Assembly (NCBI RefSeq): GCF_000317575.1
Contig: NC_019748.1
Span: 1,752,001-1,816,000, forward strand
Length of the DNA stretch: 64,000 nt
Direction of reading: 5' to 3'
Origin: Stanieria cyanosphaera PCC 7437
Lineage (GTDB): Bacteria; Cyanobacteriota; Cyanobacteriia; Cyanobacteriales; Xenococcaceae
Shown here: in pieces, positions 54,525 to 63,670 of the stretch
Layout: every line of letters starts with the position of its first letter
How positions within the stretch are numbered: position 1 is the first letter of the stretch
Made by a program: the position numbers and the translations under genes
Notes under the pieces: model-generated
The model's input: the letters and a program-made list of their open reading frames with translations, nothing else
The model's database searches: none
Told to the model about the DNA's origin: nothing

Positions 54525-55196
54525 TTAACGAATTAGCATTGCAGTAGGTAAAATTGCATCTTCTAAATCTGCTCCTTTCAAGTTTGCTCCCTGTAGGTTG
54601 GCAGATGCTAAGTTAGTTTTTTCTAAATCTGCTTTTTGTAAGTTTGCGCCTGCCAAATTTGTTCCTGCTAAATTTGCTTTTTCTAAATCTGCGTCAAAGA
54701 GATTTGCTCTTTCTAAATTTGCTCCTGCGATATTAGTTTTACCTAAGTCTGCTCCCTGTAAGTTTGCACCTATCAAGTTGGTTTTTTGCAAGTCGGCTCT
54801 TTCTAAGTCTGCACCTTGTAAATTAGCTCCTTCTAAATTGGCTGCTTGTAAATTAGTATCTTTCAAAGATGCGCCAGCAAGATTACAACCAACACATTCA
54901 TTGGTTTGTAATAAACGAGTCACGTTACTGGAGACAGATTCTCTAGGTACTATTGTTGGAGATATAATTGGCTCTGGAGTTGAAATTGGTGTAGACTCAG
55001 TAGCTGTAGGTTCAGGAGAGGGGGTCTCTCTCTTTGAAGAGATTGGACTTTGATAAAATGGCTCAGAGAAAGTTTGCTTCAATTTTGTCACAGCGTTAGC
55101 ATTAGGCTGGTTAAACAAGAATAATGTTATTACAAGTACTAGACAAACTATAGTTGAACAAGCCGAAGTTAGTTTTTGGGAATATTTGGTGTTCAT
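54525..55196 (-). CDS. Pentapeptide-repeat protein with signal peptide
   Basis: The 223-residue protein has a hydrophobic signal or anchor (residues 10-30), a Pro/Ser/Thr-rich linker (SPEPTATESTPISTPEPIIS), then about 22 tandem A(D/N)LxxA pentapeptides from residue 104 on (ANLEGANLQGADLERADL). These form a right-handed square helix. The segment ECVGCNLAGASL at the start of the repeats carries two cysteines. Probably periplasmic or lumenal. Function unknown. GAGGAGA lies before the ATG. Confidence 0.88.
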   Translation of the reverse strand: MNTKYSQKLTSACSTIVCLVLVITLFLFNQPNANAVTKLKQTFSEPFYQSPISSKRETPSPEPTATESTPISTPEPIISPTIVPRESVSSNVTRLLQTNECVGCNLAGASLKDTNLQAANLEGANLQGADLERADLQKTNLIGANLQGADLGKTNIAGANLERANLFDADLEKANLAGTNLAGANLQKADLEKTNLASANLQGANLKGADLEDAILPTAMLIR

Positions 55197-55600
55197 TGGA
55201 TTTCTCCTCAGATTAGTGCTTAGATTTTTAGATATGCTGACAAATTCCTTACTGTTGAAGCTGATTGGAACTGATAGCTATGGTCAGATATCTTCAATAG
55301 TTTCTGAACTTAATACTATGGTTTCTATTTAATCAAAACAAATATTATTTTTTTTCAAAATGATAAATAGAAGTGATGGTACCTGCTTGGGGAAAAATAC
55401 GCTTGGAAAATCCCCACGAGAAAAGAGTTGCGATCTCGCCCAGGCGGGAGGCGCATTCGCGATCGCTCTTAATTGTCTAGATATTACTATAGAATAAAAT
55501 CAAGAGAAAGTTATTTTGAAGTTGATTCGTTTTTTTTTGAGCAGTTCTTTGATCTTCATGCTGCTATCATCAATAGCAGATAGAGTGTCGGGTCAATGTA
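55197..55600. other. Intergenic region with a GC-rich repeat
   Basis: Positions 55432-55469 (GCGATCTCGCCCAGGCGGG and following) match the block near 42958 and share GCCCAGGCG with 56113-56125, suggesting a small dispersed element rich in HIP1 sites. No gene is visible. The promoter of the toxin-antitoxin pair should lie close to 55600. Confidence 0.5.
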
Positions 55601-55822
55601 ATGACAAGCCTAGATAAAGTTTTAGATGAGGCAATGGATTTGCCACTTGAACAACAGGAAATGTTGATACAAATCCTACAACGTCGTATGATAGAACGGC
55701 GCAGAGATGAAATTGCTACTGATGCTAAAACTTCTCTAGCCGAATTTAGGGCAGGTAAACTAAAAGCGCAAAGTGCTGAAGAAGCGATCGCATCTCTTCG
55801 AGAATTCCTCCAGCATGAATAA
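55601..55822 (+). CDS. Antitoxin of a RelE-type toxin-antitoxin pair
   Basis: The 73-residue, mostly helical protein begins MTSLDKVLDEAMDLPLEQQE, an opening often seen in cyanobacterial antitoxins of the RHH/addiction-module type. The C-terminal SAEEAIASLREFLQHE should wrap the toxin. Its stop codon overlaps the toxin start by one base (TAATG), which is typical of coupled antitoxin-toxin translation. The pair is isolated, with no other defence genes near. Confidence 0.8.
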   Translation: MTSLDKVLDEAMDLPLEQQEMLIQILQRRMIERRRDEIATDAKTSLAEFRAGKLKAQSAEEAIASLREFLQHE

Positions 55823-56106
55823 TGAGCAAAATAGTCGTCTCCAGTAAATTCAAGAGAGCATTTCGCAAATTTGCCCGCCGTAATACACAGTTGCAAGCAC
55901 AGATTGAAAAAGCAATTGCTGGATTGTCTGATGACATCTTCAATCCATGTTTAGGTACTCATAAGCTGGAAGGAAAATTATCTGGTTTATTATCTTGCTC
56001 TTGTGGGTATGACTGTCGAATTGTTTTTGCTGTTGAAACGGAAGAAGAAAGCGGTGAAACACTTATAGTTTTGTTAGATGTTGGTACTCATGACGAAGTT
56101 TATTAA
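55822..56106 (+). CDS. RelE/YafQ-like toxin (mRNA interferase)
   Basis: The 94-residue toxin is of the RelE/ParE fold and probably cuts ribosome-bound mRNA. Visible features are SSKFKRAFRKFARRNTQ (basic helix), THKLEGKLSGLLSC (the HKL.G...G.... strand), YDCRIVFAV (catalytic Arg region) and LLDVGTHDEVY at the end, where YafQ-type toxins have the G.H..VY motif. The complete catalytic His and Arg suggest an active toxin. It is translationally coupled to the antitoxin. Confidence 0.86.
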   Translation: MSKIVVSSKFKRAFRKFARRNTQLQAQIEKAIAGLSDDIFNPCLGTHKLEGKLSGLLSCSCGYDCRIVFAVETEEESGETLIVLLDVGTHDEVY

Positions 56107-56182
56107 ATAGCGGTCGCCCAGGCGCGATTCTCAATTTAGTCAATTCCTAAATAATTCTTTTGCTAACTAGTACTTTCTTTTA

Positions 56183-56620
56183 TTATTCAAATACAAGGGT
56201 ATTAGTTGGATCAAGAGGCAAGGTAAAAACATAATAAATAATACCTGCACCCAAAAGTACTACAGCCAAACTAAATAGCAATACCCAACGATCTGGTGGT
56301 TCGTAGGTGTCTTCATCTATATCATGACGTACGGCAAAGTAATGGTGAGTTGAAAGTAATACCGTTACCAAACCTACTAAAGAAAAAATCAATCCTAACT
56401 TCCAGCCATTACCAGGAGTAGTAGTTATGGGTGGCTTAAAAAAGCGTAGGCGGACAATGACAACACCAAAACCCATCAGAGATATTGCTGTTCGCATCCA
56501 AGCTAGATAAGTGCGCTCGTTTGCCAAGTGATCTCTAACACGGGAAGAATTTCGACGTTTTGGTTTCTCTAAATTTTCTGGCTCTTTTTCTGTTTTAATA
56601 GGTTTGAATAGTAACAGCAT
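56183..56620 (-). CDS. DUF202 (YidH-like) membrane protein
   Basis: The 145-residue protein starts at the ATG at 56620, with GAGG about nine bases upstream. The DUF202 signature is RDHLANERTYLAWMRTAISL, followed by three hydrophobic helices. The function is unknown; related proteins are small inner-membrane proteins. It is first in a set of same-strand genes for envelope or transport functions but is separated from the next by about 200 bases. Confidence 0.88.
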   Translation of the reverse strand: MLLLFKPIKTEKEPENLEKPKRRNSSRVRDHLANERTYLAWMRTAISLMGFGVVIVRLRFFKPPITTTPGNGWKLGLIFSLVGLVTVLLSTHHYFAVRHDIDEDTYEPPDRWVLLFSLAVVLLGAGIIYYVFTLPLDPTNTLVFE

Positions 56621-56824
56621 TAAAAAAAACCTCACTTAAAAGTCAAAAAATAGAAGTCAAAAGTCAAAAGATAGAATATTTATTATTGTTTTCTGATCTT
56701 GTTGACTGATGACTGGTCACTGTTTAGTTTTATAGTTGTAGTAGGTTGGGTTGGCGAGGAGTTCACTCTTGAGTAACGTGATTGCCTAACCCAACTAGAG
56801 TTACATTAAGTTTTGAAGCAAAAA

Positions 56825-57448
56825 TTAATCGTCAATTGGTGCTTTGGGATATTGAATGTCAAGACTTGCTTGAGATAAATCGGGAATATCCCAGTTAATC
56901 TCTCCAGTTTTAAATACTTTGGCAGGAGGAAGATTAAATTGATAAACACCGGTATCTGGGTTGGCTTTAACTACTAACTTAGTTCCATTGAGAGCCTTAA
57001 CTGCTACGGCGCTGTTCAAATCTAAACCCGCTACCTTAACATCGTTGGGTAGATAAACTCCTTCACAGTTCCAATCATCATCAGTGGTTTGACCATCTGG
57101 CAAGAGATAAAGGCTATTATCGTAAGTAGAATCACTTTTTTTAGCTTTAGAACCGTAAACGGCTAGACTTTTTCCAGTTTCGTTGCGACATTCTGTGCTT
57201 TCTTCGCCATTTTCGATAATATATTTCTGATATTGCAGTTGAGCAATTTTTTGGTTGACTTCGTTGGCATTTACTCCTTCTGGTAAAGTTTTATTCTGTT
57301 TTGCTTTTAATAGCTTGTCGATATTATTGGTTATCTCAATATAATCGGGATTATCTTGAAAATTTGGTCTGTCTGCTAAGGCTGGTTTCGCGATCGCAAA
57401 ATTGAAACAGAGTAGCAAACCTAAGAAAATAGTTTTCCAGAGTTTCAT
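56825..57448 (-). CDS. Exported protein of unknown function
   Basis: The 207-residue protein has a clear signal peptide (MKLWKTIFLGLLLCFNFAIA, cleavage near PALA). The mature part has two cysteines (EECRNETG-like region at about residue 87, and NCEGVYLP near 127) that could form a disulphide. The rest is beta-rich. AGGAG lies seven bases before the ATG. No family was recognised. It is downstream of two CadD-type transporter genes on the same strand, though with spaced promoters. Confidence 0.7.
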   Translation of the reverse strand: MKLWKTIFLGLLLCFNFAIAKPALADRPNFQDNPDYIEITNNIDKLLKAKQNKTLPEGVNANEVNQKIAQLQYQKYIIENGEESTECRNETGKSLAVYGSKAKKSDSTYDNSLYLLPDGQTTDDDWNCEGVYLPNDVKVAGLDLNSAVAVKALNGTKLVVKANPDTGVYQFNLPPAKVFKTGEINWDIPDLSQASLDIQYPKAPIDD

Positions 57449-57514
57449 GGATTTTCTCCTTTCTAATTAGTTATTAGTTATTCGTAAGGCGCGTAACGAG
57501 GAAAAAACTTTGAC

Positions 57515-58192
57515 TTACTTGAATTGAAATGAAGGTAAGAGTTGATAAGTACCACTTTCGAGCAAAATAAAAATTCCTAAACCAATCAAAACAAAGGGGA
57601 CAATACGCTTACCATATTTGGTTAAGGCACGAGCAATCAATGGATGGCGAGTTAATTGATAGGCTATGTAACACCAAACTCCGATTAAAATAAAGAAGGT
57701 TAAGAGTATGATTCCTAGATCGGCTAGATGACTACGAGCAAACAATGGTACATAAATACCAATATTATCTCCACCATTGGCAAAGGTGACTGCTGCAACT
57801 TGATAAGTTTGTGGTGCAATTACCACCAATAAACTTTTAAAGATCCCCTTACTAAAAATTGATTGGCTTCTTTCTAGGTGGTGAACATCTGAGACTGTTT
57901 GAATTTCCTGCTCATCTTTTTTGCTGCTAATGAGATTAGTAATTCCAATGATGATCGGAACGATCCCTAGTAATCCGATCCAAGGTTTCGGTAAGATTAA
58001 ACCACCAAAGAAACCAGGAAGACTAGCTATTACTAAAGCAACAAAACCTAAATACTGACCTACTACAATGTGTCGGCGACGAAAAGAGCGATTGGTTTGG
58101 GAAAAAAACAGCATTAAGATAATGATGTCATCGATATTAGTTGCGATAAATGCTGTACTTCCTGCGACCGCAGTTCTTACCCACCAACTCAT
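57515..58192 (-). CDS. CadD-type cadmium resistance transporter family protein (paralogue 1)
   Basis: CadD proteins are small membrane proteins linked to cadmium resistance in staphylococci. The 225-residue protein has five or six helices. The first contains FIATNIDDIIILMLFFSQ, with the family's conserved acidic pair, followed by RRRHIVVGQYLGF and a second half with VTFANGGDNIGIYVPLF. It is about half identical by eye to the next gene upstream. In cyanobacteria the transported ion is unproven. Confidence 0.87.
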   Translation of the reverse strand: MSWWVRTAVAGSTAFIATNIDDIIILMLFFSQTNRSFRRRHIVVGQYLGFVALVIASLPGFFGGLILPKPWIGLLGIVPIIIGITNLISSKKDEQEIQTVSDVHHLERSQSIFSKGIFKSLLVVIAPQTYQVAAVTFANGGDNIGIYVPLFARSHLADLGIILLTFFILIGVWCYIAYQLTRHPLIARALTKYGKRIVPFVLIGLGIFILLESGTYQLLPSFQFK

Positions 58193-58443
58193 AATATAGT
58201 AGTGATTACCTCCCTAGTGCGAAAAGTAAAAAGTAAAAAGTAAAAAGCGTCCTGAGTGAAACGAAGGATCAAAGTCTTTTTTAAACTGATGTTTTATCCC
58301 AAATACGGATAAGAGTGTTGAAATCAAAGAATTGGTGCAATAAAAAAGATTTTATTCCCTATTACCTCTTACTTATTACCTAACCTCATCTTTAATTCTA
58401 AGTATTCAACCGAACTCGATTTTATCTATTCCTTCTGTACCAT

Positions 58444-59175
58444 TTACTTATCTAATTGGGTTGTGGATTCAGTAATTTCACAAAGTTGCTCGTCATTTTT
58501 AGTTAAACTCATTAAAGCAAAACTGCTAGCCAGCAGAGCTATGACAGTTAAAGTAGGATTGGATAAAGTTTGGCTATCTAGCAAAATCAAAACACCCAAA
58601 GCAATCAGGACAAAAGGAATTAAATTGTTGCCATAACGGGTTAATAACTCCGCGATCGCTTTGGTTTTAGTTAGTCTATAGGCAGCGTAACACCAAATAC
58701 CTACTAATAACCAGAACTCGCCGATAATTACCAGTAAACTCGACCAACTACTATTCGCAAATAATGGTACATAAATACCGATATTATCACCTCCATTAGC
58801 AAAAGTAACGGCTGCTACCCCATAGGTTTGAGGAGACAGAAAACTAAAGAAAGAAGATTCTGAAGCTGATTTAATTGCTTCTTCCTCTTCAAAATCATCG
58901 GTTTTTTGCTCTAATAAACGACTAATACCAATGACAACAGGAAGAATTCCTAATAATCCAATCCAAGGTCTTGGTAAAATTAGACTGCCAAAGAAACCAG
59001 GAAGACTAGCTAAAACTAAGGTAGTAAAACCAAGATATTGACCTGCTACGATATGTCGGCGACGAAATGAACCATTTACCTGAGAAAAAAAGAGTAGCAA
59101 AATAAGAATATCATCTAGATTGGTCGCACAAAAGGCAGTTAAACCTGTAGGAATTGCCGTAACTAATTCACTCAT
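58444..59175 (-). CDS. CadD-type cadmium resistance transporter family protein (paralogue 2)
   Basis: The 243-residue protein has the same plan as paralogue 1: CATNLDDILILLLFFSQ, RRRHIVAGQYLGF, then FANGGDNIGIYVPLF. It has an extra C-terminal tail of about 20 hydrophilic residues (LTKNDEQLCEITESTTQLDK). AGGAG stands eight bases before the ATG, and the APC permease gene ends 12 bases upstream, so these two are co-transcribed. The duplicate is separated from paralogue 1 by a 251-base gap holding an AAAAGTA tandem run. Confidence 0.88.
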   Translation of the reverse strand: MSELVTAIPTGLTAFCATNLDDILILLLFFSQVNGSFRRRHIVAGQYLGFTTLVLASLPGFFGSLILPRPWIGLLGILPVVIGISRLLEQKTDDFEEEEAIKSASESSFFSFLSPQTYGVAAVTFANGGDNIGIYVPLFANSSWSSLLVIIGEFWLLVGIWCYAAYRLTKTKAIAELLTRYGNNLIPFVLIALGVLILLDSQTLSNPTLTVIALLASSFALMSLTKNDEQLCEITESTTQLDK

Positions 59176-59187
59176 TATTGTTGCTCC

Positions 59188-60678
59188 TTAATCTTCGTAT
59201 GGGTAATTTCTGGTTGGCATTGAAGGAACTGTTTCTGGAGTAGCAAACTGTTCGTGAATTTCTTCCATGCTTCGCTTCATCGACCTAGTAATTGCTGGAA
59301 AACGAGAACGTTGAAAGATGAACCAGCCAGAAGTTAAAGTGATATAAATTAAAAACAAGTAAGGAAAAAGATTGTAAGGAGCTTCTGGAGGTGGGAAAAG
59401 TTTGCTACCAGGAATTCCCACACTTCCCAGAAGAGGAATCATCATAAAAGCGATCGCGCTGATGGAAAAAACTACATCTTGAAGACGAAGTTTTCTAATT
59501 TTATGTAGATAGATAGGTGCAGCAAGAGAAATCAAAATGTAGACGGTTAAAAATCCGTAACTGCACATTGCTCCCAAATAACCCATACTTTCAAACAATT
59601 TGATCTCAAATAGAGATAAAAAAGCAGGAACTAAAAATACTAAAAATGAACAAATAGTGACAGCAACATGAGGTGTTCGGTTGGCTAAATGAGTTGTACC
59701 CAATGAGGCATGAAACAAACCATGACGTGCCATCGAGAAGAAAATTCGGGCTGCGGGATTGATACTACCAAGAACACAGGCAAAAAAGCTAAATAAAGCT
59801 CCAAATCCAATTAATTCTCCTAACCAACCTATTCCCATCTCACGAGACAAAAAACCAAGGGGTTCTTCGACTTCAGCAATGGACATTCCTGTACTGCTAA
59901 AACCCAAAACTTCAACATAGGTCATCACAATAAAGAACAAACCTGCCAAAATAACGCTACCCATCACTGCTTTGGGGATCGTTTTTAAAGGTTTTTTAGC
60001 TTCATGTCCTAAAGAAGTAGCACTCTCAAAACCAGAAAAACCAAACATAACCAAAACCAGCCCCGTTGCCAAATGACCTGGTGTTACTCCTTCTAGAGTT
60101 AATTGAGACATATCTAAAGCAAAACCTTGATGTTGCCAAATGACAAACCCTAACATCAGAATTAGCAACAGAGATATTCCTTCTATCCACAGCATCGCCA
60201 TAGCTGAGAGTTGAATATCTTTATAACCTGCATACCAAGAAATTCCTGCACCAATTGACAGCAAAGTTATGCTAGAAGGATGAATTCCTAGATGACCGAA
60301 TAAAACAGCGCTAAAGCTAGCAAATCCGCACAAAACTGACATACCTGTAAATAAATAAGCCAGTACTAAACTCCAACCACAAATAACTCCTGCTGTTGGT
60401 CCCAATCCTTGAACAATGTAAGAGTAAAGCGAACCAGGAGAAGCGGAACGACTAGCAAACTGATTAATATTGATACTGACTAAGACTAAACCGATTAAAC
60501 CGATTAAAAAACTCAGCCAAGTACCATTGCCTGAAAGGGCAACAATTAAACCGAGGTTAGATGCTGGTATAGTAGTGGGTGCAATAACGGCAAAAGATTG
60601 AGCTAAGACTTCTTTAAAGGATAGGCAATCAGGCTTCAAACCTTGACTGTTTTGCCTATGTTTGATTTTGCTGGTCAT
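59188..60678 (-). CDS. APC family amino acid/amine permease
   Basis: The 496-residue secondary transporter has twelve predicted helices. The first unwound-helix region is VIAPTTIPASNLGLIVALSG, followed by SPGSLYSYIVQGLGP and MFGFSGFESATSLGHEAKKP, which place it in the amino-acid/polyamine/organocation superfamily. The central and C-terminal parts are complete. The substrate cannot be predicted. It leads an operon with the CadD-like gene, an unusual pairing. Confidence 0.88.
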   Translation of the reverse strand: MTSKIKHRQNSQGLKPDCLSFKEVLAQSFAVIAPTTIPASNLGLIVALSGNGTWLSFLIGLIGLVLVSININQFASRSASPGSLYSYIVQGLGPTAGVICGWSLVLAYLFTGMSVLCGFASFSAVLFGHLGIHPSSITLLSIGAGISWYAGYKDIQLSAMAMLWIEGISLLLILMLGFVIWQHQGFALDMSQLTLEGVTPGHLATGLVLVMFGFSGFESATSLGHEAKKPLKTIPKAVMGSVILAGLFFIVMTYVEVLGFSSTGMSIAEVEEPLGFLSREMGIGWLGELIGFGALFSFFACVLGSINPAARIFFSMARHGLFHASLGTTHLANRTPHVAVTICSFLVFLVPAFLSLFEIKLFESMGYLGAMCSYGFLTVYILISLAAPIYLHKIRKLRLQDVVFSISAIAFMMIPLLGSVGIPGSKLFPPPEAPYNLFPYLFLIYITLTSGWFIFQRSRFPAITRSMKRSMEEIHEQFATPETVPSMPTRNYPYED

Positions 60679-61052
60679 AATTTAGTTTCTCTAATTCATA
60701 GTTCTCTCAATTGGATCAAAAGACCCAAAATTCAACTTGTAGACCCTTTAACAGTTTTTGCCGGCTTGCTTTCTAGGGACTCTTTAACTTTAAAAAAACT
60801 ATTTAATAGAATCAAATATTCTTTTTTTTTGAATTAATAAATAAAATTTATTGAAAACTTTTTTACTGTTTTTTTTCTTTGATTCCACGATAATATGATT
60901 TTTATCAGTTACGTAAATATATAGGTGATAAGTCTAATTCAGAGATCATAAGATTTTTTTGCCTAGCTTAAACTGGAAATTAATTAACTTAATTTCAATC
61001 GCGATCGTTTAAAAAAAAAATGACAATATTCGTTAACTAAATAACAATTATT
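60679..61052. other. Intergenic region between divergent transport genes
   Basis: AT-rich with long A-runs and one HIP1-like site near 61000. No NtcA-type GTAN8TAC or other clear operator was found by eye. It should hold promoters for the APC operon and for cysA. Confidence 0.4.
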
Positions 61053-62060
61053 ATGAGTATTTTCATAGAAAAAGTATCAAAGCAATTTGGTGATTTTCAA
61101 GCTTTAAAACAGATTGATCTAGCAGTAAATTCAGGGAAATTAGTAGCTTTATTAGGACCTTCAGGCTCGGGAAAATCTACCTTATTAAGAGCGATCGCGG
61201 GGTTAGAACCTCCTGATACAGGCAAGATATTCATCAACGAGCAAGATACTACTCATCTTGATATTAGACAGCGCAATATTGGCTTTGTGTTTCAGCATTA
61301 TGCTTTATTCAAACACTTAACAATCTGGAAAAACATTGCTTTTGGACTGACGATTCGCAAGTATTCTCCTTCAGCTATTAAAAAAAGAGTAGAAGAATTA
61401 TTAGACTTAATTCAGTTACAAGGATTTAGCGATCGCTATCCCTCTCAATTATCTGGGGGACAAAGACAAAGAGTCGCCCTGGCACGTGCTTTAGCTGTTG
61501 AACCCCAAGTTTTATTATTAGACGAGCCTTTTGGTGCTTTAGATGCTAAAGTTCGCAAAGAACTTCGTGCTTGGTTGCGTAAATTTCACGAACAAGTTGG
61601 CGTGACTACCATTTTAGTTACTCACGACCGTGAAGAAGCAATGGAAGTAGCCGATCAAATTGTGGTAATGAATCAAGGTCAAATTGAACAAGTAGGAACA
61701 GCAGGAGAAATTTATGACCGCCCTGCTAGTCCTTTTGTGATGAGTTTTATTGGAGAAGTAAATGTATTACCAAATCATGCCGACTTTTGTCAAAAGCTGG
61801 GATTACCAAACTACGATAATAAAGTTTTTGTCCGTCCTCACGATATCGAACTATTAACTTCTCCTGATGAAAGAGTAGCGACTGGTAAATTGCAACGAGT
61901 TGTTAATTTAGGTTATCAAATTCAAGCCGAATTAATGATTGATGAAAACTTGCCTGTTTATGTTCAATTGAGTCGTGATAAATTTAGCGAATTAGCTTTA
62001 CAAACAGGACAACAAGTATTTATTAAACTTAAAGAAACCAAATCCTTTGTTCACTCCTAA
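61053..62060 (+). CDS. cysA: Sulfate-type ABC transporter ATP-binding protein
   Basis: This is the ATPase subunit of a sulfate/thiosulfate (or molybdate) importer, with 335 residues. Visible motifs are Walker [10 protein letters not shown] (near residue 34), signature [15 protein letters not shown], Walker [12 protein letters not shown] and the switch His in [19 protein letters not shown]-terminal TOBE-like regulatory domain (about residues 240-335) is typical of CysA. No permease or sulfate-binding protein is adjacent, so its partners are encoded elsewhere. The neighbouring Crp-family gene supports a sulfur role. Confidence 0.88.
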   Translation: MSIFIEKVSKQFGDFQALKQIDLAVNSGKLVALLGPSGSGKSTLLRAIAGLEPPDTGKIFINEQDTTHLDIRQRNIGFVFQHYALFKHLTIWKNIAFGLTIRKYSPSAIKKRVEELLDLIQLQGFSDRYPSQLSGGQRQRVALARALAVEPQVLLLDEPFGALDAKVRKELRAWLRKFHEQVGVTTILVTHDREEAMEVADQIVVMNQGQIEQVGTAGEIYDRPASPFVMSFIGEVNVLPNHADFCQKLGLPNYDNKVFVRPHDIELLTSPDERVATGKLQRVVNLGYQIQAELMIDENLPVYVQLSRDKFSELALQTGQQVFIKLKETKSFVHS

Positions 62061-62133
62061 ATAAATAAGAAAAAAACTGGTAGTGGCTAAAAGATTACCA
62101 ATTTAATTAGAAAAAACTGAGCAATTATTTTAT

Positions 62134-62718
62134 ATGTTTACTTCTTCTTTGTCTAATCTTGTTGCTAAAGGTATTTACCATCGTTTTAAACGTCGTGTTA
62201 CATTTCCAAATAATACAAATAATGTCTGGAAAATTGAAACAGGAGTAGTCAGAACTTTAACTTGGCTTGAAGATGGTTCAATTGTAACTTTAGGATTATG
62301 GGGACAAGGAGATATTGTGGGGCAGTCTTTATCAAAAATAGAGCCTTATACGATAGAGTGTCTTACAGAAGTAGAAGCCATTAATTTTTCTTGGCACAAT
62401 GGAGAGCAGTTAACCAGTAATTTACTTAATCAAATTTATCAATTAGAAGAATTAGCTATTATTCGTAGTCATAAAAGAATTGAAATAGCACTGATCAAGT
62501 TTTTGGGTTGGCTAGCTAAAAAATTTGGTCGTCAAATAGAAACTGGATATTTAATTGATTTTCAACTTACTCATCAAGATATGGCTGAGATATTGGGAGC
62601 AACAAGAGTAACTATTACCCGCGCATTAAAAAATTTAGAAGAACAGAGGATAATCGAACGTCTTCCTCTACGTCAAATTTTGTTGCGAGAAGAAGAAGTA
62701 TGGTATTACGAGATTTAA
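62134..62718 (+). CDS. Crp/Fnr family transcription regulator (CysR-like)
   Basis: The 194-residue protein has an N-terminal cyclic-nucleotide-binding-like beta barrel (VVRTLTWLEDGSIVTLGLWG, GDIVGQSLS) that lacks the conserved Arg-x-Ala-x-Leu phosphate cassette, so it probably does not bind cAMP. The C-terminal winged helix-turn-helix is FQLTHQDMAEILGATRVTIT. Position next to cysA matches CysR of Synechococcus elongatus, a Crp-family activator of sulfate uptake; assignment is by context and weak resemblance. Confidence 0.8.
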   Translation: MFTSSLSNLVAKGIYHRFKRRVTFPNNTNNVWKIETGVVRTLTWLEDGSIVTLGLWGQGDIVGQSLSKIEPYTIECLTEVEAINFSWHNGEQLTSNLLNQIYQLEELAIIRSHKRIEIALIKFLGWLAKKFGRQIETGYLIDFQLTHQDMAEILGATRVTITRALKNLEEQRIIERLPLRQILLREEEVWYYEI

Positions 62719-62741
62719 AACTAAATTTAAAATTATGTTAT

Positions 62742-62766
62742 GTTAGGTCAACTAATTTGACCTAAC
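62742..62766. promoter_or_regulatory. Inverted repeat between the Crp-family gene and the SPFH gene
   Basis: GTTAGGTCA and TGACCTAAC form a perfect 9-bp stem around ACTAATT, 15 bases before the SPFH start. There is no T-run, so it is a better candidate for an operator or leader hairpin than for a terminator. Confidence 0.5.
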
Positions 62767-62781
62767 AAATCTTCACTATTT

Positions 62782-63642
62782 ATGAATATAAAATTGAATG
62801 AACAAAAACCAAATTTAAAATCAAATAAAAAAACTAATAAAGATACTTTTCTCGCCAGTAGAATATTTTTAGTTTTAACCTTAACATTTTTACTTGCTAA
62901 TTGTTTGATAATCGTTCATGCAGGAGAACGAGGAGTTTTAATGACATTTGGAAAAATCCAAGAGCGAGTATTAGACGAAGGAATTCATGTAATCATTCCG
63001 ATAGTTGATACTGTTGAAAAATTAAGTGTTAGGGTACAAAAACAAGAAATTTCTGCGGAAGCTTCTTCAAAAGATCTTCAAGATGTTTTTACTGATGTAG
63101 CACTTAATTGGCATATTAATCCAGAAGAAAGTAATTTAATTTTTCAACAAATTGGTAACAAAAACTCAATTGTCGACCGTATTATTAATCCAGCCGTTGA
63201 AGAAGTACTTAAAGCTGTTATGGCTGAATATACAGCAGAAGAAATTATTACTAAAAGAAGAGCAGTAAAAGCCGAAGTAGATACTTTTTTGACCGAAAGA
63301 CTCACTCCATATCATCTTGCGGTTGATGATATTTCTCTAGTTCATGTTCACTTTTCTGAAAGATTTGGTGAAGCAGTAGAAGCTAAACAAATTGCCGAAC
63401 AGGAAGCAAAAAGAGCAGGATTTATGGCAATTAAAGCAGCAAAAGAAGCCGAAGCTAAAGTGAATTTAGCCAGAGGAGAAGCGGAAGCTCAAGGATTAAT
63501 CCGTACAACTTTAAATAATGAACTTTTGAAAAAACAAGCAATTGAAAAATGGGATGGTAAACTACCTTTAATTATGGGTAATGACCATACCAAATTATTA
63601 GAGTTGGAATTAGATAATTTTATAAAAAATCGTGACAAATAA
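62782..63642 (+). CDS. SPFH domain (prohibitin/HflC-like) membrane protein
   Basis: The 286-residue protein has one N-terminal helix (about residues 28-48) followed by a prohibitin-type SPFH domain. GERGVLMTFGKIQERVLDEG and HVIIPIVDTVEKLSVRVQKQ are the typical opening, with a C-terminal coiled coil (VEAKQIAEQEAKRAGFMAIK). Prohibitin-like proteins form large membrane rings that regulate proteases such as FtsH. It is co-directional with the Crp-family gene. Confidence 0.9.
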   Translation: MNIKLNEQKPNLKSNKKTNKDTFLASRIFLVLTLTFLLANCLIIVHAGERGVLMTFGKIQERVLDEGIHVIIPIVDTVEKLSVRVQKQEISAEASSKDLQDVFTDVALNWHINPEESNLIFQQIGNKNSIVDRIINPAVEEVLKAVMAEYTAEEIITKRRAVKAEVDTFLTERLTPYHLAVDDISLVHVHFSERFGEAVEAKQIAEQEAKRAGFMAIKAAKEAEAKVNLARGEAEAQGLIRTTLNNELLKKQAIEKWDGKLPLIMGNDHTKLLELELDNFIKNRDK

Positions 63643-63670
63643 AAGTAAAAAAATTTATTATTTTTATTAA

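Noticed and set aside
54598-55053. Open frame antisense to the pentapeptide-repeat gene
   Set aside because: It is the mirror of a periodic 15-base repeat, giving an artificial repetitive peptide (KSAPCKFAP-type).
55601-56106. Toxin-antitoxin pair as part of a defence island
   Set aside because: It is isolated among ordinary genes. No restriction, CRISPR or phage-related genes are near it.
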